From: an uncultured Chromatiaceae bacterium
GTDB taxonomy: Bacteria > Pseudomonadota > Gammaproteobacteria > Enterobacterales > Alteromonadaceae
Reading direction: 5' to 3'
Length of the DNA stretch: 9,647 nt
Assembly: GCA_946482615.1 (NCBI GenBank)
Contig: CAMLSF010000134.1
Coordinates: 1-9,647 of the forward strand
Each line of letters opens with the position of its first letter. The first letter of the stretch is position 1. This document shows positions 1 through 8,490 of the stretch, one piece after another. The notes under the pieces were generated by a model, which saw only the letters and a list, made by a program, of their open reading frames with translations, had not been told where the DNA came from and did not search any database. A program made the position numbers and the translations under genes.

Positions 1-240
1 GCGTTGCAGCAAGGCAAAAGTCTTGCACCATACAGCGGCGATACCAAAATTTTTATTTACCCCGGTTATCAGTTCCAGGTGATCGATGGCTTAGTCACCA
101 ACTTCCATTTGCCTGAATCGACCCTGATTATGCTGGTCAGCGCCTTTAGTCAAAAAGACTATGTGATGCAGGCCTATCAGACGGCTATAGCGCAGCAATA
201 TCGTTTTTATTCCTATGGCGATGCGATGTTGATCCTGTAA
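1..240 (+). CDS. queA: QueA, S-adenosylmethionine:tRNA ribosyltransferase-isomerase (C-terminal fragment)
   Basis: This is the last 79 codons of queA; the 5' part lies outside the window. QueA transfers and isomerises the ribosyl group of S-adenosylmethionine onto 7-aminomethyl-7-deazaguanine in tRNA to give epoxyqueuosine, in the cytoplasm. The visible segment carries the conserved C-terminal block: [19 protein letters not shown], then [13 protein letters not shown], and the end [13 protein letters not shown]. These match my recollection of E. coli QueA closely. The protein stops at GDAMLIL, a few residues earlier than E. coli QueA, which has a short extra tail. The frame is open from base 1 with no internal stop. 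It lies 110 bases upstream of tgt, which acts just before QueA in the same pathway, and this pairing is conserved in gammaproteobacteria. Identification is firm; only the missing N-terminus limits it. Confidence 0.95.
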   Translation, partial: ALQQGKSLAPYSGDTKIFIYPGYQFQVIDGLVTNFHLPESTLIMLVSAFSQKDYVMQAYQTAIAQQYRFYSYGDAMLIL

Positions 241-256
241 ATTCGCTACAAGCCGG

Positions 257-283
257 ACCCCGCTTTAGTGGTGGGGTTTGGTC
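257..283 (+). terminator. Possible weak terminator after queA
   Basis: ACCCCGC (257-263) can pair with GTGGGGT (271-277) around a 7-base loop, with one G.U pair. A T-rich but interrupted stretch, TTGGTCTTTT, follows. The tail is imperfect, so this is probably an attenuating or leaky terminator at most, since tgt normally belongs to the same operon. Confidence 0.4.
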
Positions 284-291
284 TTTTGTTC

Positions 292-300
292 TGCTACAAT
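292..300 (+). promoter_or_regulatory. Extended -10 promoter candidate for tgt
   Basis: TGCTACAAT is an extended -10 element: TG, one base, then TACAAT, five of six matches to TATAAT. It ends 50 bases before the tgt GTG start. No recognisable -35 sits 16-18 bases upstream, which is tolerated in extended -10 promoters. It lies just after the hairpin that follows queA, so it could supply tgt-yajC-secDF independently of queA. This is inference from sequence only. Confidence 0.4.
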
Positions 301-347
301 CGGGCGCGAAAAAAGCCGGACTGTTTTTCTGGCAGATACTGAGGTAG

Positions 348-1484
<1,137 letters not shown>

Positions 1485-1536
1485 GAGTTCATTTTTAATT
1501 TTTTACTTTTTAATTTAAAACTTTAGGGGACATGTG

Positions 1537-1875
1537 ATGAGTTTATTTATATCCAATGCATACGCCAATACTCCGGCTGCAGCACCACAAGGCGGTGGCT
1601 GGGATTTACTGATTATGCTGGTGGCCTTTGGTCTGATCTTTTATTTCCTGATCTACCGTCCACAAGCAAAACGTGTCAAAGAACATAAAAACCTGATGGC
1701 CGCACTGGGCAAAGGTGATGAAGTCTTAACACAAGGTGGCTTAGTGGGTCGTATTGCGAAAATTGCGGAAGATAAAGATTTTGTTGCTATCGCTTTAAAC
1801 GATACCACCGAAGTGACAGTACAAAAATCTGCTATTGCTGCCGTATTGCCGAAAGGCACGATGAAATCACTGTAA
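1537..1875 (+). CDS. yajC: YajC, Sec translocon accessory subunit
   Basis: YajC is a small single-pass inner-membrane protein that associates with SecD and SecF and through them with SecYEG. This copy has 112 residues. It has a short N-terminal stretch ending in an Ala/Pro/Gly-rich linker (13-21), one hydrophobic membrane segment at about 22-40 (DLLIMLVAFGLIFYFLIY), the family motif YRPQ at 40-43, a basic KRVKEH region, and the conserved cytoplasmic block KGDEVLTQGGLVGRI (59-73). I prefer ATG at 1537 over the in-frame GTG at 1534. AGGGGA at 1525-1530 is spaced six bases from the ATG but only three from the GTG. The 50-base gap after tgt is very AT-rich and has no hairpin, so read-through from tgt is likely. 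The stop is 12 bases before the secD start. Confidence 0.95.
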   Translation: MSLFISNAYANTPAAAPQGGGWDLLIMLVAFGLIFYFLIYRPQAKRVKEHKNLMAALGKGDEVLTQGGLVGRIAKIAEDKDFVAIALNDTTEVTVQKSAIAAVLPKGTMKSL

Positions 1876-1887
1876 AAGGATTTTAAT

Positions 1888-3738
1888 GTGTTAAACCAGA
1901 ACTCCATCTGGCGGTACTTATTGGTGATCATCGTGATGGGCGTCAGCATGCTGTACGCCCTGCCGAATTTGTATCCTAATGATCCGTCCTTACAAATCAG
2001 TGCAACCCGCGGTGCTGATGTCACTCAGCAAACTGTGGATCAACTGCAAAAATCTTTTACTGAACAAGGTTTAACACCTAAGTCTGCTGTATTGGAAAAA
2101 GGCCAGTTGCTGGTGCGTTTTTTAAATACAGAAGATCAGTTGGCTGCCCGTGAGCTGGCAACCAGGACTTTGGGTGATAACTTTGTAACCGCACTGAATC
2201 TGGCTCCGGCAACTCCTGCCTGGCTGGATGCTATAGGTGCAGCTCCAATGAAACTGGGTCTGGACTTACGTGGTGGTGTGCATTTCCTGATGGAAGTGGA
2301 CATGAAAACTGCGATGGAAAAAAACGTCAATGATCTGGTTCAGGCCTACCGCTCAGATTTACGTGAAGGCAAAGTGCGTTACCGTGCTGTAACTGCAGAT
2401 GTGCCAAATTTACGGGTGAATCTGAGTTTCCGTAGCGCTGAAGATTTAGCGGCCGCTAAAACCTTATTAAGCGGTAAAGACCGTGATATGACCTTTACTG
2501 AGGCCGATGATCTGACATTGATTGCGGCTTTTAGCGAAGTAAAAATCAAGGCCTTACGTGAAGATGCAGTGGCACAAAACATTACCATCATCCGTAACAG
2601 GGTGAACGCTATTGGTGTGGCTGAGCCTTTAGTACAACGTCAGGGCGCTGAACGTATTGTGGTGCAGTTACCTGGTGTGCAGGATACAGCCCGTGCCAAA
2701 GAAATTTTAGGCGCAACAGCGACTCTTGAATTCCGTATGGTGGATGAAGCGGGTGATTTACAAAGTGCCTTAGATGGTCGTATCCCTCCAAATGCTCAGC
2801 TGTACAAAGACCGTCAGGGTCGTCCTGTATTGCTGCAAAAACGTGTGATGCTGACAGGAAACCATATTATCGGTGCCAACAGCAGCTACGACGAATACAG
2901 CCGTCCTCAGGTAAATATAGATTTGGATGCCAAAGGGGGGAACACCTTCTCCCAGGCCACCAAAGAAGCCATAGGCAAGTCGATGGCGACTGTATTTATC
3001 GAATACAAACCTACGGATAAAAAAGACGCACAAGGCCGCACTATTCTTGAGAAAAAAGAAGAAGTTATTAACGTTGCCACTATTCAGGCGCGTTTAGGTC
3101 GCAGCTTCCGTATCACTGGGGTAGACAGTCCGGCTGAAGCACAAAACCTGGCCTTGTTATTACGTGCCGGTGCTTTGATTGCACCAATTCAGATTGTAGA
3201 AGAACGCACCATAGGCCCAAGCCTGGGTCAGGAAAACATCGAGCTGGGTACTAACGCCATTATGTGGGGTATGATCCTGACTGTTGTTTTCATGGGCGTT
3301 TACTACAAAGGCGTAGGTATGGTGGGTAACCTGGCTCTGGCCAGTAACGTCGTGTTGTTGATCGGCGTCTTATCCATGGTGCCTGGTGCGACTCTGACTT
3401 TACCCGGTATGGCGGGGATCTTGTTGACTATAGGTATGGCGATAGATGCCAACGTATTGATTAACGAGCGTATCCGTGAAGAGCTTGATGCAGGGCGTTC
3501 GGTGCAACAAGCTATACATGAAGGTTATAACAGGGCTTTTGCTACTATTACCGACTCGAATATCACCACCTTCTTAGTGGCGCTTATTCTGTTTGGTCTG
3601 GGTTCTGGTCCGGTCAAAGGTTTTGCCGTGACTTTGGCTCTGGGTATTATCACCTCTATTTTTACCGCAGTCACAGTGTCGAGATTGTTTGTCAATCTGA
3701 TCTGGGGTGGCCGTAAAGTTGATAAGTTGCCTATATAA
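1888..3738 (+). CDS. secD: SecD, protein translocase subunit
   Basis: SecD pairs with SecF in the inner membrane. It uses the proton-motive force to pull preproteins through SecYEG on the periplasmic side. The 616 residues match the E. coli length. Visible order: membrane segment 1 at about 9-26, the periplasmic P1 region with its signature LGLDLRGGVHFLMEV (123-137), the later periplasmic block containing GATATLEFR, then a C-terminal bundle of five membrane segments from about residue 456. The conserved membrane motif GMAIDANVLINERIREE carries D520, equivalent to E. coli D519, the residue implicated in proton movement. The start is GTG at 1888, as in E. coli secD. AAGGA at 1876-1880 is spaced seven bases from it, and the product begins MLNQNSIWRY. 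The stop codon TAA at 3736-3738 overlaps the secF Shine-Dalgarno, which suggests translational coupling. Confidence 0.97.
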   Translation: MLNQNSIWRYLLVIIVMGVSMLYALPNLYPNDPSLQISATRGADVTQQTVDQLQKSFTEQGLTPKSAVLEKGQLLVRFLNTEDQLAARELATRTLGDNFVTALNLAPATPAWLDAIGAAPMKLGLDLRGGVHFLMEVDMKTAMEKNVNDLVQAYRSDLREGKVRYRAVTADVPNLRVNLSFRSAEDLAAAKTLLSGKDRDMTFTEADDLTLIAAFSEVKIKALREDAVAQNITIIRNRVNAIGVAEPLVQRQGAERIVVQLPGVQDTARAKEILGATATLEFRMVDEAGDLQSALDGRIPPNAQLYKDRQGRPVLLQKRVMLTGNHIIGANSSYDEYSRPQVNIDLDAKGGNTFSQATKEAIGKSMATVFIEYKPTDKKDAQGRTILEKKEEVINVATIQARLGRSFRITGVDSPAEAQNLALLLRAGALIAPIQIVEERTIGPSLGQENIELGTNAIMWGMILTVVFMGVYYKGVGMVGNLALASNVVLLIGVLSMVPGATLTLPGMAGILLTIGMAIDANVLINERIREELDAGRSVQQAIHEGYNRAFATITDSNITTFLVALILFGLGSGPVKGFAVTLALGIITSIFTAVTVSRLFVNLIWGGRKVDKLPI

Positions 3739-3747
3739 GGAATTATG

Positions 3748-4689
3748 ATGAAACTTCTTCATTTTAAAGAACCACTCAACTTTATGCGCTTTAAGTGGCC
3801 AGCCATCGCCTTTTCTACCTTCCTGGTATTAGGTTCATTATTTGCTGTATTCACTAAAGGTATTAACTTTGGCTTGGATTTTACCGGCGGTATAGTGGTT
3901 GAAGCCGGTTTTGAAAAGCAGGCTGATCTGAATAAAATCCGTGATGCTTTAGCTGGTAACGGCTTTCCAGACGCTATAGTGCAGTACTTTGGTACCACCA
4001 CTGAGGTGATGATCCGTATTGCACCTCGTGCAGATATTGATCAGGCTGTGGTAGGTAATCAAATCATTGAAGTCATCCAGAAAGTGGAAGATGGCGAAGT
4101 GACCAAGCGCCGTGTTGAACAGGTGAGTGCTTCCGTAGGTGATGAGCTAAAAGATGACGGTATGCTGGCCTTACTGGCGTCCTTTATCGGTATCATGATG
4201 TATGTTGCTTTCCGCTTCGAATGGCGTTATTCAGTAGGCGCTGTAATGGCTTTGGTGCACGACGTAATTGTCACTATGGGCTTGTTTTCCATCACAGGTA
4301 TGGAGTTTGACCTGACCGTACTGGCGGCATTACTGGCATTGGTTGGTTACTCCATCAACGACACCATAGTAGTCTTTGACCGTATCCGTGAAATGTTCCG
4401 TAAGTTACGGGATGCGACAGTGGAAGAAACGGTCAATGACGCTATTACCTCGACCTTGAGCCGTACTACTATCACCTCAGGTACTACCGCCTTATCACTG
4501 GTGGCCTTGTTTTATATGGGTGGACCTCTGTTACACGGTTTTGCCGCAGCGCTGTTATTTGGTATTGCTGTAGGTACTTATTCGTCTATTTTCGTTGCCA
4601 GTTCAATCGCAGTATTCCTGGGTGCAAGCCGTGAGGATTTATTGCCTGAAGTGATCGAAAAAGAGGGTGAAAATACGCCTTCTCTTTAA
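3748..4689 (+). CDS. secF: SecF, protein translocase subunit
   Basis: SecF is the partner of SecD in the SecDF-YajC complex of the inner membrane. The preferred product has 313 residues. It has membrane segment 1 at about 18-36, then the periplasmic signature FGLDFTGG at 41-48. A periplasmic domain follows, with a C-terminal group of five membrane segments from about residue 130. The conserved motif VGYSINDTIVVFDRIRE starts at residue 199. Two in-frame ATGs adjoin at 3745 and 3748. AAGGA at 3737-3741 is six bases from the second and only three from the first, so I chose 3748; the difference is one residue. The gap after the secD stop is nine bases. A strong terminator follows 13 bases after the stop, so secF is the last gene of the operon. 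Confidence 0.97.
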   Translation: MKLLHFKEPLNFMRFKWPAIAFSTFLVLGSLFAVFTKGINFGLDFTGGIVVEAGFEKQADLNKIRDALAGNGFPDAIVQYFGTTTEVMIRIAPRADIDQAVVGNQIIEVIQKVEDGEVTKRRVEQVSASVGDELKDDGMLALLASFIGIMMYVAFRFEWRYSVGAVMALVHDVIVTMGLFSITGMEFDLTVLAALLALVGYSINDTIVVFDRIREMFRKLRDATVEETVNDAITSTLSRTTITSGTTALSLVALFYMGGPLLHGFAAALLFGIAVGTYSSIFVASSIAVFLGASREDLLPEVIEKEGENTPSL

Positions 4690-4702
4690 TCCTGGTCCAA
4701 TT

Positions 4703-4733
4703 AAAAAGGGAGTGCATTGCACTCCTTTTTTTT
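4703..4733 (+). terminator. Bidirectional terminator between secF and ybaL
   Basis: GGAGTGC and GCACTCC form a seven-base-pair GC-rich stem with an ATT loop. A preceding G can extend it with a G.T pair, and the stem is flanked by AAAAA on the left and eight T on the right. Read on + it ends the secDF operon with a run of eight U. Read on - the left A run gives a run of five U after ybaL, which converges from the right. One element therefore probably serves both transcripts. Confidence 0.9.
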
Positions 4734-4750
4734 ACCACTCAGGCTGAAGA

Positions 4751-6463
4751 TTAATGACCTGCTGTTTTTGCCTGTGAGGCAAAATATGCCAGAGTAGCTT
4801 GAGTCATGCTTTGAGCCAGCTCATCCTCACCTAAAAAGACCTGCCCCAGTTGTTCCTGCTTCAGCAGTTCTACTTCGTCTTCATTATGAGTGCGCAATAT
4901 CACCTGTATACCAGGATTAACCAGGCGGGCACTTTGTACTGTTTTACGCACATCTATAGTTTCAGGTGTGGCAATCACCAGCACTGCGGCATGCAGAATA
5001 TGCGCCTGGATCAATACATCGACTTCGGTGGCATCACCAAACACAGCCGGAATACCTTGATCCCTTAACTTTTCCACTCTGTCATGGTTTTTGTCTGCGA
5101 CCACAAAAGGAATATTCTGTGCCGACAGGCCTGCCGCTATCCTGCGACCCACACGGCCATAACCGACCAGGACCACCTGATTTTCCAGGTACTTTCGGTC
5201 TGTATCCATAGGCAGTTCACTGAATGGGTCTGCTCTGCTGTCCAGTTTACGTGCCAAAGCTGAACGTTTTAATACCCAGGTATTTAATGGCGACACCATG
5301 GCAAAGAGTAATGGATTCAGTGCGATAGACAACAAGGCTCCGGCCAGTATTAAACTCATGCCTTCCTGGGGCAATAAACCCAGTGTCATGCCAAGACCTG
5401 CCAGAATAAAAGAGAACTCTCCTATCTGCGCCAGACTGGCAGCCACTGTCAGCGCAGAATTTAGCGGGTAGCGGAACAGCAATACCAGTACAAAAGCGGC
5501 AAAAAACTTACCCAACACTATAATGGCCAGCACGGCCAGTACATGCAGAGGTTGCTCTACTAAAATCGCCGGTTCAAACAGCATGCCTACAGCGACAAAA
5601 AACAGTACGGAAAAAGCATCCCGCAGTGGCAAAGACTCTTCTGCTGCTCTGTGACTAAACTCGGATTCCCGCATCACCATGCCGGCAAAAAAAGCACCTA
5701 AAGCAAAAGACACATGAAAAAGTTCAGCTGCACCATAAGCAATACTGATAGCTCCGGCTATCACCGCCAGCGTAAAGAGTTCACGTGAACCTGTGCTGGC
5801 AACCTGCCACAATAACCAGGGAAAAACTTTACGTCCAACAACCAGCATCAGGACTACAAAAGCCGCTACCTGCAACAGAGTCTGGCTGATGGTCCACCAT
5901 AAAGGACTTGTTTCTGTCGCTGCCGTTGCAGTACCGCCGAGCAAAGTAGCTAGCGGAGGTAATAACACCAGCACTAAAACTGTGGCTAAATCTTCCACCA
6001 CCAGCCAGCCGACCGCTATCTGACCATTTCTGCTTTCCAGTACACCTTTGGCTTCCAGTGCTTTTAACAGCACTACAGTACTGGCACAGGATAAACACAA
6101 ACCAAAGACCAGAGCTTCACCAAAGCTCCAGCCCCAGGATTGAGCCACAAAAAAGCCAAGCAGGGTGGCCAGAGCCATCTGTACTATGGCTCCCGGCACT
6201 GCGATGTTTTTTACCGACATCAGATCTTTGACAGAAAAATGCAAACCCACACCAAACATCAACAGCATTACTCCAATTTCAGACAGTTGGGAGGCAATAT
6301 GCAGATCGGCCACATAACCCGGAGTCGCCGGGCCTATGATGATGCCAGCCAATAAATAGCCAACCAAAGCAGGCAGTTTCAGGCGTGCAGCTATCACACC
6401 TAAAATCAGTGCCAGACCAAAAGCGGCAGCAATAGTGGTAATTAACGAAACATTATGTTCCAT
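4751..6463 (-). CDS. ybaL: YbaL-type K+/H+ antiporter (CPA2 family) with RCK domain
   Basis: This is an inner-membrane monovalent cation/proton antiporter of the CPA2 (KefB/KefC-like) family. Residues about 5-390 form the Na+/H+ exchanger domain with about a dozen membrane segments. It includes LVGYLLAGIIIGP (33-45), the LLMFGVGLHFS block (67-77), the acidic pair E157-D158 in GWLVVEDLA, FALGAFFAGMV (253-263) and SLAQIGEFSFILAGLG (343-358). A soluble RCK/TrkA-N Rossmann domain follows at about 428-545, with VGYGRVGRR (433-441), D457 at the end of strand two and GDAT at 477-480. The sequence tracks my recollection of E. coli YbaL (558 aa) far better than KefB or KefC. I see no Kef-type glutathione-regulation evidence and would not assume it. 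ATG at 6463 is preceded by GAGGG (6470-6474 on the opposite strand) with a six-base spacer. YbaL's ion and physiological role remain poorly defined. Its position beside secF is not the E. coli arrangement. Confidence 0.9.
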   Translation of the reverse strand: MEHNVSLITTIAAAFGLALILGVIAARLKLPALVGYLLAGIIIGPATPGYVADLHIASQLSEIGVMLLMFGVGLHFSVKDLMSVKNIAVPGAIVQMALATLLGFFVAQSWGWSFGEALVFGLCLSCASTVVLLKALEAKGVLESRNGQIAVGWLVVEDLATVLVLVLLPPLATLLGGTATAATETSPLWWTISQTLLQVAAFVVLMLVVGRKVFPWLLWQVASTGSRELFTLAVIAGAISIAYGAAELFHVSFALGAFFAGMVMRESEFSHRAAEESLPLRDAFSVLFFVAVGMLFEPAILVEQPLHVLAVLAIIVLGKFFAAFVLVLLFRYPLNSALTVAASLAQIGEFSFILAGLGMTLGLLPQEGMSLILAGALLSIALNPLLFAMVSPLNTWVLKRSALARKLDSRADPFSELPMDTDRKYLENQVVLVGYGRVGRRIAAGLSAQNIPFVVADKNHDRVEKLRDQGIPAVFGDATEVDVLIQAHILHAAVLVIATPETIDVRKTVQSARLVNPGIQVILRTHNEDEVELLKQEQLGQVFLGEDELAQSMTQATLAYFASQAKTAGH

Positions 6464-6531
6464 GCGAAGCCCTCAAGTAATAAGCCTGTTGCAGGGACCT
6501 GAAACTCCAATCATTTGGGGTATAAAGCTGA

Positions 6532-6629
6532 TAGTGTGTCCTTACACTAATTCACAGCGACTCAGGTGTGATAAGACTTGAGTTGGAAGAAATGCTTCTG
6601 TCACCACAGGGCGTGGTAAAGAGACAGAA
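6532..6629 (-). promoter_or_regulatory. Three-hairpin structured region, possible ybaL leader or small RNA
   Basis: Three consecutive inverted repeats lie 69-166 bases upstream of the ybaL start. The first is TAGTGT (6532-6537) with ACACTA (6544-6549), six perfect pairs and a six-base loop. The second is ACTCAGGT (6560-6567) with ACTTGAGT (6576-6583), eight pairs including one G.T and an eight-base loop. The third is an outer TTCTGTC (6596-6602) with GACAGAA (6623-6629), plus an inner ACCAC with GTGGT, and a five-base bulge. No T run follows on either strand, so these are not simple terminators. They could be a structured 5' leader of ybaL (- strand), a small RNA, or protein-binding dyads. 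I do not recognise a known riboswitch. Strand assignment is a guess from the position upstream of ybaL. Confidence 0.3.
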
Positions 6630-6878
6630 ATGACGTATAAATTTTATTCTGCCTGCCGAACTGTTAATGGTCAATAGTTATATGCATTCGTTTTTTTATT
6701 CCATAAAGAGATTAGTGGTTATGGGGCAGAGGGGAGCTGCATTGAAATTTTTTATCTGCATAGATTGTTTGGTTGATATTCGTACAAAAATATTTTAATT
6801 GATTGAAAAGAATCGAATATTTAATAGAGCCAATAGGCCCCTTGCATAAAGCACCAAAGACTCCGCATCTTTATCCGA

Positions 6879-7202
6879 CTAAAAATGCCGAATACTTGCA
6901 TAGCTGTGAAATCTGGCTGGGGCAGGTCTGTCCAGTTGTGGATCGAGTGCTTGGCGCTCTGAATTAAACTTGTTATAACAGAGCTGCAGCGCTTTGTTGT
7001 TGAAGTTTTCAGCAGTCCTTCGGACAGGGTTTACCCCATGCCTGACGGGACAGTGAAAGCATCGGAATGAGTTCTGCAGTAATGTGGCTTTATACTGGTA
7101 CGATCTGAAAATTAATGGTTCTAAAGGGTTGGCTTGCTCTTTAGAATGAGCCACCTTTTGGGTTGCACCACAACTTACAACAAATAAAAGAAAATAGCCC
7201 AC
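6879..7202 (-). CDS. Doubtful 107-codon frame, no recognised family
   Basis: This open frame sits inside the long gap, divergent from maeB. It starts with GTG at 7202, with AGGA six bases upstream. The first residues, MGYFLLFVVSCGATQK, could be read as a very short lipoprotein signal (VVSC as a lipobox), but there is no basic n-region. The rest is rich in Cys, Arg, His and Asn (for example NSFRCFHCPVRHGVNP) and looks like neither a folded domain nor a membrane protein. I recognise no homologue. It is more likely chance coding in non-coding or repeat-derived DNA than a real gene. It is listed because it is the only sizeable frame in the gap. Confidence 0.15.
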   Translation of the reverse strand: MGYFLLFVVSCGATQKVAHSKEQANPLEPLIFRSYQYKATLLQNSFRCFHCPVRHGVNPVRRTAENFNNKALQLCYNKFNSERQALDPQLDRPAPARFHSYASIRHF

Positions 7203-7239
7203 AGGGCATCCTACTTACCTACTCATGGAACCTCTACCT

Positions 7240-8490
7240 ATGTCAGATTTTCGAGAACAGGCGCTGAAGTATCACGCCGAGCCTAAACCGGGCAAAATCA
7301 GTATTGAAATCAGTAAACCCGCTGAAACAGTCAAAGATCTTGCTTTGGCCTACAGCCCTGGTGTGGCTGAGCCAGTGCGTGAAATTGCCAATAATGTTGA
7401 CGATGTCTACAAATACACAGGCAAAGGCAATCTGGTTGCGGTGATCAGCAACGGCACTGCTATTTTAGGTTTAGGCAACTTAGGCCCTATGGCCTCTAAG
7501 CCTGTGATGGAAGGCAAAGCTTTACTGTTTAAACGTTTTGCTGGCCTGGATTCTATTGATATTGAAGTCACGCACCGCACTACTGAAGAATTTATCAACA
7601 CAGTGGCTAATATCGCCGATACCTTTGGTGGTATTAACCTGGAAGATATTAAATCACCTGAATGTTTTGAAATTGAAAAAGAGCTGATCAAACGCTGCAA
7701 CATTCCGGTGTTTCATGATGATCAGCACGGTACCGCTATTGTCACAGCTGCAGGCTTACTCAATGCACTGGAAATTCAGGGCAAAGACATCAGTAAAGTG
7801 GTGATTGTTTGCTTAGGGGCTGGTGCTGCCGCTATTGCCTGTATGGAACTCTTGATCAAATGTGGTGCTAAGCGCGAACATATTTATATGCTCGACACCA
7901 AAGGTGTGATCCACAGCCGTCGTAACGATTTGAATCAATACAAAGAGCAGTTTGCCAACAATACCGACAAACGCACGCTGGAAGATGCAATGGAAGGCGC
8001 TGATGTGTTTGTCGGAGTCTCAGGCCCTGATGCCTTGCCAGCCGAAGCTTTAAAACTGATGGCAGATAAGCCGGTGATTTTTGCCTGCTCGAACCCGGAT
8101 CCGGAAATTAAACCTGAACTGGCTCATGCAGAGCGTAGCGATCTAATTATGGCGACAGGCCGTTCGGATTACCCGAATCAGGTCAACAACGTCTTGTGTT
8201 TCCCCTTTATTTTCCGTGGTGCTTTGGACGTGCGTGCCAAGGTCATTAACGATGAAATGAAGCTGGCCGCAGTGCATGCGATTCGTTCTATCGCCAAAGA
8301 GCCTGTGCCGCAGGCCGTGTTAACAGCTGCCCAGGTGGATAAACTGGAGTTTGGTGCGGACTATATTATTCCAAAACCAATGGACCCACGTTTATTATCC
8401 CGCGTCGCCCGTGCTGTGGCTGAAGCTGCTGTAGCATCAGGAGTGGCGCGTTTGCCATTGCCTGAAAATTATATGGGGTCAGAACTTTAG
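7240..8490 (+). CDS. maeB: Malic enzyme, single-domain (MaeB type)
   Basis: This enzyme oxidatively decarboxylates malate to pyruvate and CO2, reducing NAD+ or NADP+, in the cytoplasm. The product has 416 residues. It has the malic N-terminal domain with the tyrosine block LAYSPGVAEP (Y38) and the lysine region MEGKALLFK (90-98). The metal ligands are E135-D136 in NLEDIKSPE and D161 in FHDDQHGTA. The NAD(P)-binding Rossmann domain has CLGAGAAAIA from about 191, and CSNPDPE and SDYPNQVNNVLCFPFIFRG follow. There is no C-terminal phosphotransacetylase-like domain, unlike E. coli MaeB (about 760 aa), so it resembles the short enzymes of Pseudomonas, Vibrio and Bacillus. Cofactor preference cannot be read safely. 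I chose ATG 7240 (MSDFREQALKYH, the family start) over the upstream in-frame ATG 7225, which has no Shine-Dalgarno; the signal for 7240 is itself weak. Its last codons lie inside a palindromic repeat. It converges on metJ, as I recall for Vibrio. Confidence 0.88.
   Translation: MSDFREQALKYHAEPKPGKISIEISKPAETVKDLALAYSPGVAEPVREIANNVDDVYKYTGKGNLVAVISNGTAILGLGNLGPMASKPVMEGKALLFKRFAGLDSIDIEVTHRTTEEFINTVANIADTFGGINLEDIKSPECFEIEKELIKRCNIPVFHDDQHGTAIVTAAGLLNALEIQGKDISKVVIVCLGAGAAAIACMELLIKCGAKREHIYMLDTKGVIHSRRNDLNQYKEQFANNTDKRTLEDAMEGADVFVGVSGPDALPAEALKLMADKPVIFACSNPDPEIKPELAHAERSDLIMATGRSDYPNQVNNVLCFPFIFRGALDVRAKVINDEMKLAAVHAIRSIAKEPVPQAVLTAAQVDKLEFGADYIIPKPMDPRLLSRVARAVAEAAVASGVARLPLPENYMGSEL

Larger units (their letters stand above)
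6464..7224. other. 761-base intergenic gap between divergent ybaL and maeB
   Basis: No convincing gene is visible here. The left third holds three hairpins (6532-6629) and the ybaL Shine-Dalgarno. The central part (about 6630-6830) is AT-rich, with T and A tracts and a dyad at 6788-6822 (AAATATT and AATATTT, with GATT and AATC inside). The right third is less AT-rich, with an imperfect dyad at about 6954-6993 and one doubtful - strand frame (6879-7202). I could not find a strong -35/-10 pair for either gene. TAGAAT at 7142-7147 and TATACT at 7091-7096 are isolated -10-like hexamers on +. The relatives I recall have rpmE and priA near maeB-metJ; neither is present. Confidence 0.6.

Noticed and set aside
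1653..4001. Minus-strand frames opposite yajC, secD and secF
   Set aside because: The + strand genes are complete and conserved along their full lengths; the opposite frames are low-complexity translations with no recognisable domain.
4850..6355. Plus-strand frames opposite ybaL
   Set aside because: ybaL is intact with all expected motifs, and these frames are its antisense shadows.
6630..6798. Tiny + strand frames, 15 codons from ATG 6630 and 25 codons from ATG 6721
   Set aside because: Neither has a convincing Shine-Dalgarno, a leader-peptide residue run or a link to a nearby attenuator; frames this short are expected by chance.
6950..7000. Integron attC-like site around GTTATAAC
   Set aside because: GTTATAAC resembles the end of some Vibrio cassette repeats, but I found no matching partner core site at the right distance and no cassette gene or integrase.
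7225..7239. Upstream ATG giving maeB five more residues (MEPLP)
   Set aside because: No Shine-Dalgarno precedes it, and the family N-terminus as I recall it begins at the next ATG (MSDFREQALKYH).
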